A DNA stretch of 64,000 nucleotides from Alitiscatomonas aceti. GTDB taxonomy: Bacteria; Bacillota; Clostridia; Lachnospirales; Lachnospiraceae. Position 1 is the stretch's first letter. The number at the start of each line of letters is the position of its first letter. The stretch is taken from contig NZ_JAOQJF010000007.1 in assembly GCF_025567195.1 (NCBI RefSeq), positions 1 through 64,000 of the forward strand, written 5' to 3'. Below are positions 13,634 through 22,800 of the stretch, piece by piece. Below the pieces are notes generated by a model, which was not told the origin of the DNA, did no database searches, and was given only the letters and a program-made list of their open reading frames with translations. The position numbers and the translations under genes were made by a program.

Positions 13634-14869
13634 TTAACCAATCATTCCTGTCGGCATAACCAAATCCACTTTTCGCTCTGTCGGCATCTTGCTTTTCTGA
13701 AAAAGTACCCCATTTTTAATCGCATCTTTCCCGAATCGGAATCGAATCTGCTCAATCGCTGCGTCTAGCCGTTCCTGGCGATCCAGTGATTTCACGTCGG
13801 TGAATAGGTCGTATTGTATCGGACAATCCTCTTCAAACAGGTTGATTGCCCGAACCGTCACTGAACGAATCGGATGCTCCCACTGATAGTTCTTTGCAAA
13901 CAGAACAAATGCGGTTTTCGCCAGATAGGTGGGGCTTTGTGTCGGAATACCAATCCGGCACTGCCACTCTTTCGTGTAAAGCTCGTTGTTGCGGATGGAA
14001 ATCGCTATTCCGCCAGCTTTCTTTTTATGTGCTCGCAGCTTGGTTCCGATCTCCTGCACCAGTTCCAGCATGACACACCAGACTTCGGCGTTATTCTCCA
14101 AATCCTGCATGGTCGTTATCCCGTGCCCAATGCTCTTTACTGGGGAGACATAATCGGAACGCATAACCGGCGAATCATCCAGTCCATTGGCATATTTCTT
14201 AATCGTCAGTCCATTCTTTCCAAGGCGGCACTTCAAGAAATCATCCGATGTTGCAGCAAGCTCTCCAATGGTATGAATCCCATAACCGGACAGAACATTC
14301 TCGGTCGCTCTGCCGACTCCAAGCAAATCAGAGGCGGGAAGACACCAAATCTTCTCCCGGAATGAATCTGCTTCGATGCAGGTAATCGCATCCGGCTTTT
14401 TCATATCCGACCCAAGCTTGGCAAAAATCTTGTTGAAACTCACTCCTGCGGAAATCGTAAGTCCCAATTCAAACTTAACCGTTCTGCGAATCTCATCTGC
14501 AATTTCAAATCCGGTTCCCATGCAGCCGCTTCCGGTCACATCCAGCCAGCATTCGTCCATCCCATACGGCTCGATCTGATCGGTATAGCGACCGTATATT
14601 TCACGAGCCAGCTTTGAAAACTTCATATATTGCTCATAGTGCGGCTCCACGATCACAAGATTCTGGCACTTCTGCTTTGCTTGCCAGATTGCCTCTCCCG
14701 TGGAAACGCCAAACGCCTTTGCTGCATAGTTCTTCGCAAGTACGATGCCATGCCGTTCCTCCACAGAACCGCACACTGCCACCGGCTTGTTCTTCAGTTC
14801 CGGGTTCAGCATACACTCGACAGAGGCATAGAAATTATTCATATCACAATGAAGAATCACTCTTTGCAT
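13634..14869 (-). CDS. Y-family (DinB/UmuC-type) translesion DNA polymerase
   Basis: A 411-residue error-prone polymerase. The palm shows the metal ligands in HCDMNNFYASVE (residues about 7-18) and the second acidic pair in GMDECWLDVTG (about 103-113). GVSFNKIFAKLGSDMKKPD is the family's conserved thumb-side segment, GVGRATE starts the helix-hairpin-helix, and a little-finger domain follows. It copies past DNA lesions. First gene of an operon with a small protein and an ImmA-like peptidase, driven by a consensus promoter overlapped by repressor-type palindromes (14888-15014). ICE- and plasmid-borne UmuC-like enzymes of this type are known. It is probably induced together with the ICE switch. 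Confidence 0.88.
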   Translation of the reverse strand: MQRVILHCDMNNFYASVECMLNPELKNKPVAVCGSVEERHGIVLAKNYAAKAFGVSTGEAIWQAKQKCQNLVIVEPHYEQYMKFSKLAREIYGRYTDQIEPYGMDECWLDVTGSGCMGTGFEIADEIRRTVKFELGLTISAGVSFNKIFAKLGSDMKKPDAITCIEADSFREKIWCLPASDLLGVGRATENVLSGYGIHTIGELAATSDDFLKCRLGKNGLTIKKYANGLDDSPVMRSDYVSPVKSIGHGITTMQDLENNAEVWCVMLELVQEIGTKLRAHKKKAGGIAISIRNNELYTKEWQCRIGIPTQSPTYLAKTAFVLFAKNYQWEHPIRSVTVRAINLFEEDCPIQYDLFTDVKSLDRQERLDAAIEQIRFRFGKDAIKNGVLFQKSKMPTERKVDLVMPTGMIG

Positions 14870-14887
14870 CCCGTATTCCTCCTCTCC

Positions 14888-14905
14888 GTTCGTGAAAGCA
14901 CGAAC
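14888..14905. promoter_or_regulatory. Operator palindrome GTTCGTG-AAAG-CACGAAC
   Basis: A perfect 7-bp inverted repeat with a 4-base centre, just before the ribosome site of the polymerase operon. A half site TTCACGAAC follows at 14911-14919. It has the same core (CACGAA/TTCGTG) as the palindrome at 14956-14975 and as half sites near 15006 and 15038, suggesting several sites for one repressor, most likely the XRE gene at 15071. Confidence 0.6.
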
Positions 14906-14922
14906 AACTTTTCACGAACGCA

Positions 14923-14951
14923 TTGACACACAGCATTTCTTGTGATACTAT
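14923..14951 (+). promoter_or_regulatory. Promoter for the XRE-ImmA genes
   Basis: TTGACA (14923-14928) and TACTAT (14946-14951) with a 17-base spacer. The predicted start of transcription falls in the palindrome at 14956-14975. Confidence 0.6.
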
Positions 14952-14955
14952 AATT

Positions 14956-14975
14956 ACACGAATTGTATTTCGTGT
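14956..14975. promoter_or_regulatory. Operator palindrome ACACGAA-N6-TTCGTGT
   Basis: A 7-bp inverted repeat lying between the two divergent promoters, downstream of both transcription starts, so one repressor dimer here could block both directions. Confidence 0.6.
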
Positions 14976-14985
14976 TTTCATCGTC

Positions 14986-15014
14986 ATTATAGCAAGTACA
15001 GTTTTTCGTGTCAA
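14986..15014 (-). promoter_or_regulatory. Consensus promoter for the Y-family polymerase operon
   Basis: A full-consensus TTGACA (15009-15014) and TATAAT (14986-14991) with a 17-base spacer on the minus strand. A promoter this strong is expected to be kept off by a repressor, in line with the flanking palindromes; a TTCGTG half site overlaps the -35 side. Confidence 0.75.
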
Positions 15015-15070
15015 TAGTCTTTTATGAAATAGTGTTCGTGCTCGTCATCAAAAAAGAAAGAGGTATTCCT

Positions 15071-15487
15071 ATGGTCTTCAAAGAAAGGTTGAAAGAAAAA
15101 AGAACAGAAGCCAATTTAACTCAGGTAGAACTTGCAGAGAAGGCCGGTGTAACCGCCCGCACAATTCAGAATTATGAGCTTGGCAGCCGTAAACCATCCA
15201 ATATGGTCACGATCCAGAAGATTGCGGATGCGCTGAATACTACTACTGAGTACCTGCTGGGAAGCAGCGGCACCTACGTTGTAGAAGCTCATGAAAAAGG
15301 CGGCGCAAAAGCAGCGAAAGATATTGAAGAACTGGTCAGCGAAGTGACCGGTATGTTCGCTGGCGGCGAATTAAGCGAAGATGCCATCGAAGGAGCTTAT
15401 AAAGCTCTGACCGATGCCTACTGGATTGCCAAAGAGAACAATAAAAAATACGCCCCGAAAACGAGGCGTAAAAAATCCGATCAGTGA
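15071..15487 (+). CDS. XRE-family repressor, ImmR-like
   Basis: 138 residues. The N-terminal HTH_3 domain is complete: FKERLKEKRTEANLTQVELAEKAGVTARTIQNYELGSRKP, then IADALNTTTEYLLG. The C-terminal part is charged and helical (GAKAAKDIEELVSEVTGMF) and ends in a basic tail. It is the first gene of a plus-strand pair with an ImmA-type peptidase, as in ICEBs1 where ImmA cleaves the repressor ImmR to induce the element. The start at 15071 is behind AAAGAGG; the frame is open to 15008 without another good site. It probably binds the CACGAA-type palindromes between the divergent promoters. Confidence 0.8.
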   Translation: MVFKERLKEKRTEANLTQVELAEKAGVTARTIQNYELGSRKPSNMVTIQKIADALNTTTEYLLGSSGTYVVEAHEKGGAKAAKDIEELVSEVTGMFAGGELSEDAIEGAYKALTDAYWIAKENNKKYAPKTRRKKSDQ

Positions 15488-15532
15488 TATTTATCGTACA
15501 CACTTTTCGCTATACTGTAAACTGGAGGTGGT

Positions 15533-16045
15533 ATGATGAATGCGGAACAGCTTTCACGGGTCGGTGAGAAACTGGTAAAACGCTGCGGTTCCAGAGACCC
15601 TTTTGAAATTGCAAGGCAGCTTGGTATCAATGTCATGCTTTGCGAAAATTTCGGCTCCCTGAAGGGAATGTACCGGGTGATTAAACGAAATCGCTTTATT
15701 TTCCTGAATAACAGTCTGGATGAAAATATGCTGCGCATCGTGTGCGCACATGAATTAGGGCATGACCAGCTTCACCGGAATATGGCGAAAACCACCCCGA
15801 TTCATGAGTTCATGCTCTATGACATGAAATCCAAACCGGAATATGAGGCCAATATCGTAGCAGCGGAGATCCTGATGGACAGCAACGAAGTCCTTCGCTA
15901 CATCTATGAGTATGGATACACAGCCGAGCAGATCGCCAGCGCGATGTCCACTGACATCAATCTGGTTGCGCTGAAGGTAGCACACCTGGCCACACTTGGA
16001 TATAATCTGCACGCACTGGAACATAAGAGCAACTTTTTGAAATAA
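15533..16045 (+). CDS. ImmA/IrrE-family metallopeptidase
   Basis: 170 residues with the zinc site HELGHDQLH preceded by RIVCAHE, and a downstream acidic helix EYEANIVAAEILM that supplies the third ligand. This is the ImmA family, whose known job is cleaving XRE repressors such as ImmR when DNA damage or cell-cell signals call for induction. It follows the XRE gene by 45 bases; GGAGG lies upstream of two adjacent ATGs (15533 and 15536). The terminator at 16055-16082 ends the pair. Intact, unlike the second ImmA-like gene at 12696. Confidence 0.85.
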   Translation: MMNAEQLSRVGEKLVKRCGSRDPFEIARQLGINVMLCENFGSLKGMYRVIKRNRFIFLNNSLDENMLRIVCAHELGHDQLHRNMAKTTPIHEFMLYDMKSKPEYEANIVAAEILMDSNEVLRYIYEYGYTAEQIASAMSTDINLVALKVAHLATLGYNLHALEHKSNFLK

Positions 16046-16054
16046 TGTACCTTC

Positions 16055-16082
16055 GAGGAGCCTGGACTGGCTCCTCTTTTTT
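16055..16082 (+). terminator. Intrinsic terminator after the ImmA gene
   Basis: GAGGAGCC (16055-16062) and GGCTCCTC (16069-16076) form a perfect 8-bp stem followed by TTTTTT. Confidence 0.85.
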
Positions 16083-16116
16083 GTTGCAAATTATGCAGGC
16101 GGTGCTTGCACAATTA

Positions 16117-16548
16117 TCAGCCTAACATCTGCATGCGATAGAGCTTCACTTTTTCCTCAAACGGCAGTCCCGGATCAATGCCGACTTCTTCCCACATCAC
16201 ACCATATGGTGCGCCGCCATCTGTATATCCAGCGATAAAAGCAAAACGACCATCGCAGTCCTCATACAGTTCTGCCAGCCGCTCCCGTTCCTTCGCTTCC
16301 CGCTCCATTCTCCGCTGCCGGAGCCGCTGTTCTTCGGCCCGTTTAATCTGGTCGAGCTGCTCCTGTGTATAGTTGAGCCCCAGCTCCTGCAAATCTTTAG
16401 CAGCCGTCACTGCATCCACATGAAAGCGTTCCCGGTAATGCTTGTTCATCTTTTTCGGTGAGCCGGTATAGGTGAGCAGCCACTGCTTGCCTTTTCGGAG
16501 GCGTGTTTCCTTTCGCTCAGCCTTCGTCAGCTTCTTTTTCTTTGCCAT
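16117..16548 (-). CDS. Hypothetical basic/coiled-coil protein
   Basis: 143 residues. The N-terminus is highly basic (MAKKKKLTKAERKETRLRKG), the middle is a predicted coiled coil rich in Arg/Glu (about residues 65-95), and the C-terminal 45 residues contain AFIAGYTDGGAPYGVMWEE, which resembles a small conserved domain often found next to YjbR-like genes in clostridial ICEs. It overlaps the upstream YjbR-like gene by 32 bases, so translation is probably coupled. Function unknown. Confidence 0.6.
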   Translation of the reverse strand: MAKKKKLTKAERKETRLRKGKQWLLTYTGSPKKMNKHYRERFHVDAVTAAKDLQELGLNYTQEQLDQIKRAEEQRLRQRRMEREAKERERLAELYEDCDGRFAFIAGYTDGGAPYGVMWEEVGIDPGLPFEEKVKLYRMQMLG

Positions 16549-16945
16549 TTGCGGAATCTCCCGGATTATTTGCTGGTAACTTTCTGTTTCGCTTTTTCGG
16601 TGCTGTCAGCTCATAGCTCAAAGAAAGCAGGTCTTTGATGGCATCATCCAGTTCTGGTTTGCCGAGCTGAATACTGAGCCATTTTTCTTTGTTCATGTGA
16701 TAGGCCGGAAAATAGCCGTCCTGCCTGCGAAGAGAGCCGATCAGCAGCGGATCACTTTTCACATTAAGGACATCAATGATGCCTACTTCCGGCAGTCTCA
16801 ACTTATCAGCGGATACTTCCAAAACCACACCATACCATTTATTATTGTCGTTGTGCCGCAGCACAGCATTCCAGTCATGCCAGGGGTATTCCGGCTCTGT
16901 GCCGTACTGCTGACGTATCCATGTAAATAATTCTTGTCGTGTCAC
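16517..16945 (-). CDS. MmcQ/YjbR-like protein
   Basis: About 142 residues starting VTRQELFTWIRQQYGTEPEYPW, the characteristic opening of the MmcQ/YjbR (CyaY-like fold) family, with WYGVVLEV and a later GYFPAYHMNKEKWLSI segment also typical. These small proteins are thought to bind DNA or partner proteins, without a settled function. The start is taken as GTG at 16945 because family members begin with (M)TR; the frame is open to 17032. It carries a basic, disordered tail of about 30 residues. Coupled to the downstream 143-aa gene. Confidence 0.75.
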   Translation of the reverse strand: MTRQELFTWIRQQYGTEPEYPWHDWNAVLRHNDNNKWYGVVLEVSADKLRLPEVGIIDVLNVKSDPLLIGSLRRQDGYFPAYHMNKEKWLSIQLGKPELDDAIKDLLSLSYELTAPKKRNRKLPANNPGDSANGKEKEADEG

Positions 16946-17037
16946 TCCATCGCTTCCCCGCTGTTTTATGTGTGGTTTTGTGCAACAACCTGTTGCACAA
17001 AGTTTTGCCTCAGATAACTCTCCGCACTGCATTGATA

Positions 17038-17376
17038 TCAGAAATCATCCAGCGCAGCATCAATCTCTTCCAGCCGATCAATCCAGCCCAGGTCAGATTT
17101 CTTCTTGGTTGCTGGTCTTTTTTTATCACCACCAACCACTTCAAACCGTTTCTCTTCTGTCCCGAACAAACTTTTAACCTGAATTCTGAAATCCGGCTTG
17201 TTGTTGGCCATTCCCTGCATGAGCTGCACATTCTTGTATCTGGGCAGGAGGATTTGACAGATAGCCTGAATGTCTTGCTCTTTAATACACGGTGCCGCCA
17301 TGAACTTTTTCGTTATATAAGGCTTTATATCTGCCAGCACCTGTGACATAGAGGCTTTCTTTCGAGTATCAGCCAT
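17038..17376 (-). CDS. Hypothetical protein
   Basis: 112 residues from ATG at 17376, chosen because AGAGAGGA precedes it; the frame extends to 17430 without a site. The protein has a helical N-terminal half (MSQVLADIKPYITKKFMA), a middle DIQAICQILLPRYKN, and a charged C-terminus ending WIDRLEEIDAALDDF. It is upstream of the YjbR-like pair and downstream of the DISARM operon end. I recognise no family. Confidence 0.5.
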   Translation of the reverse strand: MADTRKKASMSQVLADIKPYITKKFMAAPCIKEQDIQAICQILLPRYKNVQLMQGMANNKPDFRIQVKSLFGTEEKRFEVVGGDKKRPATKKKSDLGWIDRLEEIDAALDDF

Positions 17377-17471
17377 AATAATCCTCTCTATTAAAAATTC
17401 ACTACAGATATTAAACAGTGGATTCATCAAATGCTGTTTTTATGTTATTCCGATATATCTGCATTATCGCA

Positions 17472-18131
17472 TTAGATTTCCTGCACTATTTTATTGAAAA
17501 TAAGATGTGTGAAAACATCGTCAACTTGTCTAGCAATTTTCTTTGAATCTACCAGTGTACCAAGCTCAATATTTCCTTCTTGTCCGTGATAGGATAAATT
17601 TGCAGATGTAATCAGTGTTTGTTGCTCATCAACTGAAATTACCTTTGCGTGTAAAGCAGCCATAGAATCCTTACTTCCTGCAAAATTGTATATATGTAAA
17701 AATCTTCCTTTATACCGACAAAGTTTGTCAAATCCTTTTTGGTTCTCAATATTATTCACAAAAAATTTTACATAAATACCCTTTTGGCTTTTCTCAATAA
17801 GAACATCAACAAGATCCGCAAAGTATCCAGACAATGAATATCCTGTAATCAAAACATATCGTTTTGCCCCTCGGATCATCCCTTCAACGGTATTCTTAGT
17901 GGATTTTGCTCTAACAGAAAAAGACGGAGGTGCTGTAGCTACTAATGTAGCGGTTATAGCTTTTTCTTCGGCAGAAGCCGCCGTAACTAATTGATAGATC
18001 TCTTCTGCCTGTTCCTGTGACAACGAAGGGTATCGGTTCATTATTTGTGCGATGGATTGTTTTGTATTCCCGATTCTATCCGCTTCAATTTGTCCAAGTA
18101 AAATATCTAAATTCACATTTCCAGTTGACAT
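17472..18131 (-). CDS. drmC: DrmC: phospholipase-D-like protein of DISARM
   Basis: About 219 residues. One HKD motif of the PLD superfamily is clear (HAKVISVDEQQTLITSANLS, H and K near residues 161 and 163), preceded by a weaker PLD-like strand region GAKRYVLITGYSLS. This size and a single HKD fit DrmC, the PLD-domain subunit of DISARM, reported as not strictly required for protection in the class 2 system studied. It is the last gene of the operon, and its ATG at 18131 lies inside the end of drmB (19-base overlap). Downstream there is no obvious terminator. Confidence 0.85.
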   Translation of the reverse strand: MSTGNVNLDILLGQIEADRIGNTKQSIAQIMNRYPSLSQEQAEEIYQLVTAASAEEKAITATLVATAPPSFSVRAKSTKNTVEGMIRGAKRYVLITGYSLSGYFADLVDVLIEKSQKGIYVKFFVNNIENQKGFDKLCRYKGRFLHIYNFAGSKDSMAALHAKVISVDEQQTLITSANLSYHGQEGNIELGTLVDSKKIARQVDDVFTHLIFNKIVQEI

Positions 18132-19870
18132 AATTCGCACACCAACTCCCTGAAATACGACTCTCGTTCGCGACATGCAATAGGGACTACCAAGCCACGA
18201 TCAAGCATACGGTTTCCATTTTCACAAGCTGTTTCGGATATCATACAACAGGAATGGCAGGCTGCTCCGTTAAGGTTATTTCCAGCCGGAGCGTTGCTCA
18301 TACATTCCGGATCATTGGTACAGAGAAGCGCCTCTTGAAATGCATCTTTCATCAAAGGAACCAATTTACCAATGTTACCAAGTTCCACCAAACCTCCCAA
18401 TGACCCTTCCTTGTCTGCACTACCTGTATACAGGAGAATGCCGGTCATTTTTTCACTAAAGTAAATTCTTTCTCGTATTGCCGAAGATGAATATCCAGAT
18501 GTCATCGACATTTGCTTAATTAACAAATGTGCGAAAGTGTGCATTAAAACATAGGTTGCATTTCTCTTTACATTTAATGTCCAGCCTTTGGCATTGCAGA
18601 ACTCCTCATAGCACTCTTCGTATCTCCGTGAAAGTGCCTTTACTGACGGAATAGCAAGCCACTTCTCTAATGTTTCCTTATTAAACTCGATGAAAACACC
18701 TTCGCCATTGACCTCAGCCGCCGGCAACCATTTTTCATTCTTTCCTTTATTAAGATAAACAATATTAGCCTGGACATCTGCATCCGGATCAGGCGCATCT
18801 ACGCGAGTAAAGCCAAGCAATACTTTCACTTCACGAAGGCGAGTTATTCTGATAACCCTACTAAAATAAGGCTTCAGATATGCTGGCAAGCTGTCCTCCT
18901 CTGCTTTGAAGTGTTTTTTATTAGAAGCATAAGCAGGATCATTATGATGAGTGATAGCATCATATTCCATCTGCTTAATTTCTTTGAACTCTGTAATATT
19001 ACTCAATCTACGAGTTAAGGCTTCATCAAACTCCGTGCGCGTATAATTGTCAGCAAAATACTTGTTATATGCGGCAGTTACGCCATCATCTCCCATTACA
19101 TCTTTCAAAAGTTCAATATCATGAAGATGTTCATCGATTAAATTGTATAAAGGATTAACCCACGGCGGAATAGAAATAGCACTCCTACTTACAGAAAAAT
19201 AGACATTAGATGCACCTCTCTGTGATGGAATAACCTTTTTATCGCATCTTTCATTTCTTGACCTCGGACGGAAAGGATGATGCCCTGAACAGCGCAATTC
19301 GCTAAAGTTATCTTCTTGCGTAGCTCCACTCATACTTCTTTTAGCACCACACAGTTCACACTCAATCCACATATCCGCAAGCGTTGAAGTATTTCCTGTC
19401 GAGTACATTTTTAGCTTTCCCTTGCAGTTGGTCATACCACGATGAACCCACCAACTCCATGGGAAATCATCCATGTGTCCATTTTCGCATATAGTAATAA
19501 ATCGAGACGGGTATGCAGGTTTGTGGCACTCCGGGCAAGTAACGCCGAATCTCAAATACCTTTCTAGGTCAAAATTATCCCGTGCATCGAAAAGACGACC
19601 ACACTTCAAATTTGAACACACATGAATGGTAGGAAAAGAAATCACCGGCACATCTCCAGAATATGAAGTACGAGGCATATAAAAGCAATCAACGCCAAGA
19701 TAGGAAGCCAACCTTCCGTCAATAATTTTCTTACCCTTTTCTTTCCAATAGTTAATATCAAGTACCGTTACCGAATCCTTGACAGCATCAACAATCGCAC
19801 CTGGGCCGAATGTTGTAATAATTTGGTTGGGGCGCAGTTCGCCCAATTTATTGTTATCGTATCCTGCCAT
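18113..19870 (-). CDS. drmB: DrmB: DUF1998-domain protein of DISARM
   Basis: 585 residues. It has zinc-binding Cys pairs near the N-terminus (CSNLKCG, then CPECHKPA), more Cys pairs in the middle (CELCGAKRSM), and the DUF1998 region near the C-terminus: HTFAHLLIKQMSMTSGY, GILLYTGSADKEGSLGG, and a Cys-rich end with CHSCCMISETACENGN. In DISARM, DrmB pairs with DrmA to form the DNA-loading core. ATG at 19870 begins one base after the drmA stop behind GGAGGAG. Length is in the usual range. Sequence looks intact. Confidence 0.9.
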   Translation of the reverse strand: MAGYDNNKLGELRPNQIITTFGPGAIVDAVKDSVTVLDINYWKEKGKKIIDGRLASYLGVDCFYMPRTSYSGDVPVISFPTIHVCSNLKCGRLFDARDNFDLERYLRFGVTCPECHKPAYPSRFITICENGHMDDFPWSWWVHRGMTNCKGKLKMYSTGNTSTLADMWIECELCGAKRSMSGATQEDNFSELRCSGHHPFRPRSRNERCDKKVIPSQRGASNVYFSVSRSAISIPPWVNPLYNLIDEHLHDIELLKDVMGDDGVTAAYNKYFADNYTRTEFDEALTRRLSNITEFKEIKQMEYDAITHHNDPAYASNKKHFKAEEDSLPAYLKPYFSRVIRITRLREVKVLLGFTRVDAPDPDADVQANIVYLNKGKNEKWLPAAEVNGEGVFIEFNKETLEKWLAIPSVKALSRRYEECYEEFCNAKGWTLNVKRNATYVLMHTFAHLLIKQMSMTSGYSSSAIRERIYFSEKMTGILLYTGSADKEGSLGGLVELGNIGKLVPLMKDAFQEALLCTNDPECMSNAPAGNNLNGAACHSCCMISETACENGNRMLDRGLVVPIACRERESYFRELVCELCQLEM

Positions 19871-19871
19871 C

Positions 19872-22800
19872 TTACTCCTCCGTGTAATAGAACATATTTG
19901 CCGCGTTTTCCACTTCACGCATAGAGCTTAGTGTAGCCTTCTCAGTATCCTTACATGACTGTCCATAATAATTCATAAGGCGGTTATATTTATCAGTTCC
20001 ATAAACATAGTACCGTAAAGGCTTGCCTTGTGCGGCCAGCATCTTCCACCAATCAATAAACTGGTCAATTTCATTCTCCGCATCCAGTCTTACTTCTGGT
20101 TTAACTATATTAAGCCGGTCAAGGATTAAAGCCTTTATCTCGGACATTTGTATATCAGAAAGAGCTGCAATATCAGCTGCTCTTTCATTAGATGCCATTT
20201 CTGGATATTTTAACCGAATCGCAGAAATTATAAGAGCGTGCATTACACGGTCTCTTGCTCGCGCAGAGAACGGAGTTGCTGTTGTACCTTCAACAAACCT
20301 ATATAGCTGCGAATGATAACCCGTAAAATTCTCATAATGTGATAAGTCGCGTGGACGATATGGGTTATAAAGCGTAAAAACAAGTCCTGGGAAAGCACGA
20401 CCAATTCGGCTTGTTGCTTGAATATATTCAGAATTTTGCTTTGGCTGTCCGGTTACAACCATTAGCCCAAGGCGGTCAACATCCATACCGACCGCTATCA
20501 TATTGGTTGCAACGGCTGTATCAAGACAATCCTTTGAATCACAAGTAGCCTCCAACTGTCTTAATTTATTCGGAATCTCGTAAGAAGACATTCTGGAAGT
20601 TATCTCCACCTTCTTGTTTAGATAACGAACCTTATCCATATTGTATTTCGTTTTAATTCGATAGATTCGTTTCGGAATGTCGTCTTGTAACAAGCGTACT
20701 GCACCGCCAAGTTCTCGAATACTGTTGTAATATCCCACCAAAGAATAATACGGGTCAATCACATTCTTGTATTCATCCTGCTGAGCAAGTTGATAAGAAG
20801 TCTGAAGAATGATTGCATACATTCTTAACAGTGTCGTCTTTACGGATTGACCTGGTGCGCAGACTCCAACATACTTTCGGAAAGGATCATCTTTAGTGGA
20901 TATTTCATTGATGAAGAAACTGTCACCAATTTCAAACCCGTTAGGAGGAAACTGTGCAGTTGATTGTCGTGCATAAAGGCATCTTGTCTGCTCCGATGCG
21001 TTTTTAATGGTGGCAGTTGAAACCACATACTTCGGCTTAATCCTCTTATCGCCATAAGTACACATATCCTCAATAATGGTTTCGTATGCACCATAAACCG
21101 TTCCAAGAGGCCCCGTGATCAAATGAAGCTCATCTTGAATGATTAGCTCAGGTGGAAGAAACGGTCGAATCGGAGTTAATGTTGAAGCGGGAAGCTCTTG
21201 CGTCCTGTTGTGTCGTTTATGCTCTTCACCAATGGCAACATACCCATCACGGCTGCAAACCCTATCAACTCTTCCAAACAACGCATTTGTCTTAACATCC
21301 CAAGGAAGGCGGGCAAATTTATCAACAGTAGACAAAATAATTGTCGGACATTTCGCATAAATTTCCTCATCAACAAGATACACTGGAATCCGAATACGAT
21401 CCTGTTTGTACTTATAAAACATACAATTTCTATCTGCACAATAAATAGCAACAGATTTTCTATCAGGATCAATATAAAACTCATCTTCCGTAAGAGGTTT
21501 TCCGCAAAATGGGCAAGTCAACAGCTGCTTGTAAAGCAGATTTCGTTTTCTTCTTGCTTCGCCCGGCTTATCAGCTTTTTCTACTAATTCATCAAATTTG
21601 TTAGGTGTGACACCTCCACCTACCCAGAAACCAATACTAATAGGTTCTTTTCCATACTTAGGATATGTTTTTTGACGAATAAGTTCAGCAGCAACAACCA
21701 TTTTCGTTATTCGATCTCTCTGCTGTGTTGTCAAAAGGCGTAACGTATAACGGAGCATTGCGGTAACTCCACCATCAGCGTTGTACTCAGATGCATCAGA
21801 AGCACGCAATCTTCGATTAGCAATCACAAACGCCATCAAACCCAAATATGCCTCAGTTTTACCGCCGCCAGTCGGGAAATACAGCAAATCGACTACATCC
21901 CGATCCTTATGCTCTGGATTAACAATTCCACTCAAATTCATCAGTATGAAAGCAATCTGGAATGGTCTCCATCCAAAATCTGTATCAGGCTTTCTTGGGT
22001 CTACGAAATCTCTAAAGTTGCACTCTATGCCAGCGCCATGCTTTTTAGAATAGCTCATGATATTTCGCTGAAGTAACATGGAGCGGTTCATAAAGCAAAA
22101 TGCATCAAAAGCGACTTCATCATTTGCAATCAATTCGATACCTTCACGGATTCTATTCAACGCTTCGCTACAATGGGAAATTACCTTATCGCCAATTTTT
22201 TCTTTAAAATCAGCATTGGACATTTTATCATCCGAAATTAGTTTTTCATGAATCCATTTTCCATAAGAATCAGCCAAGACATTTAATCGCTCAAAGATAC
22301 CCGCCTTGTTTTTGGTATTGGACATGAACCGCATTGAGAAAAAGAACTTATCAAACCCCTTCAAAGCAGCACTTACGCCAGGAAACTCATATTCCGGGAT
22401 AAAATCCGATTTTACCCAAAAGGTTCTGCCTTCTACCGCATCATCCCATATCGCAGCACAATTCCTGCCACGGCCTAAAATGGGACGCTGTTCAAAATAG
22501 AACTCATCTTCTGCAAGTACATCACGGCAAATATTCTCTGCAAAGAATACTCTATCTTCATTTTCCGAGTATGCCTTAAGTTCAACTTGGAACATCATTG
22601 ATTCAACTTCGTTTTCGGAGTTTTTCCGTCTATTCATAACATAAGCTGTTACCAAGGAATATCCCGTTTTCAAAGGAATTCTGGAAATATGGACGATGAC
22701 ATTTGAATCTTCCTGAAGGCGTAATTCGGTATTTTTTTCAAACGAATCGAAATCGACAACGATTGTGGATGACATTGGCTGTCGGGTATAACTGGCATGG

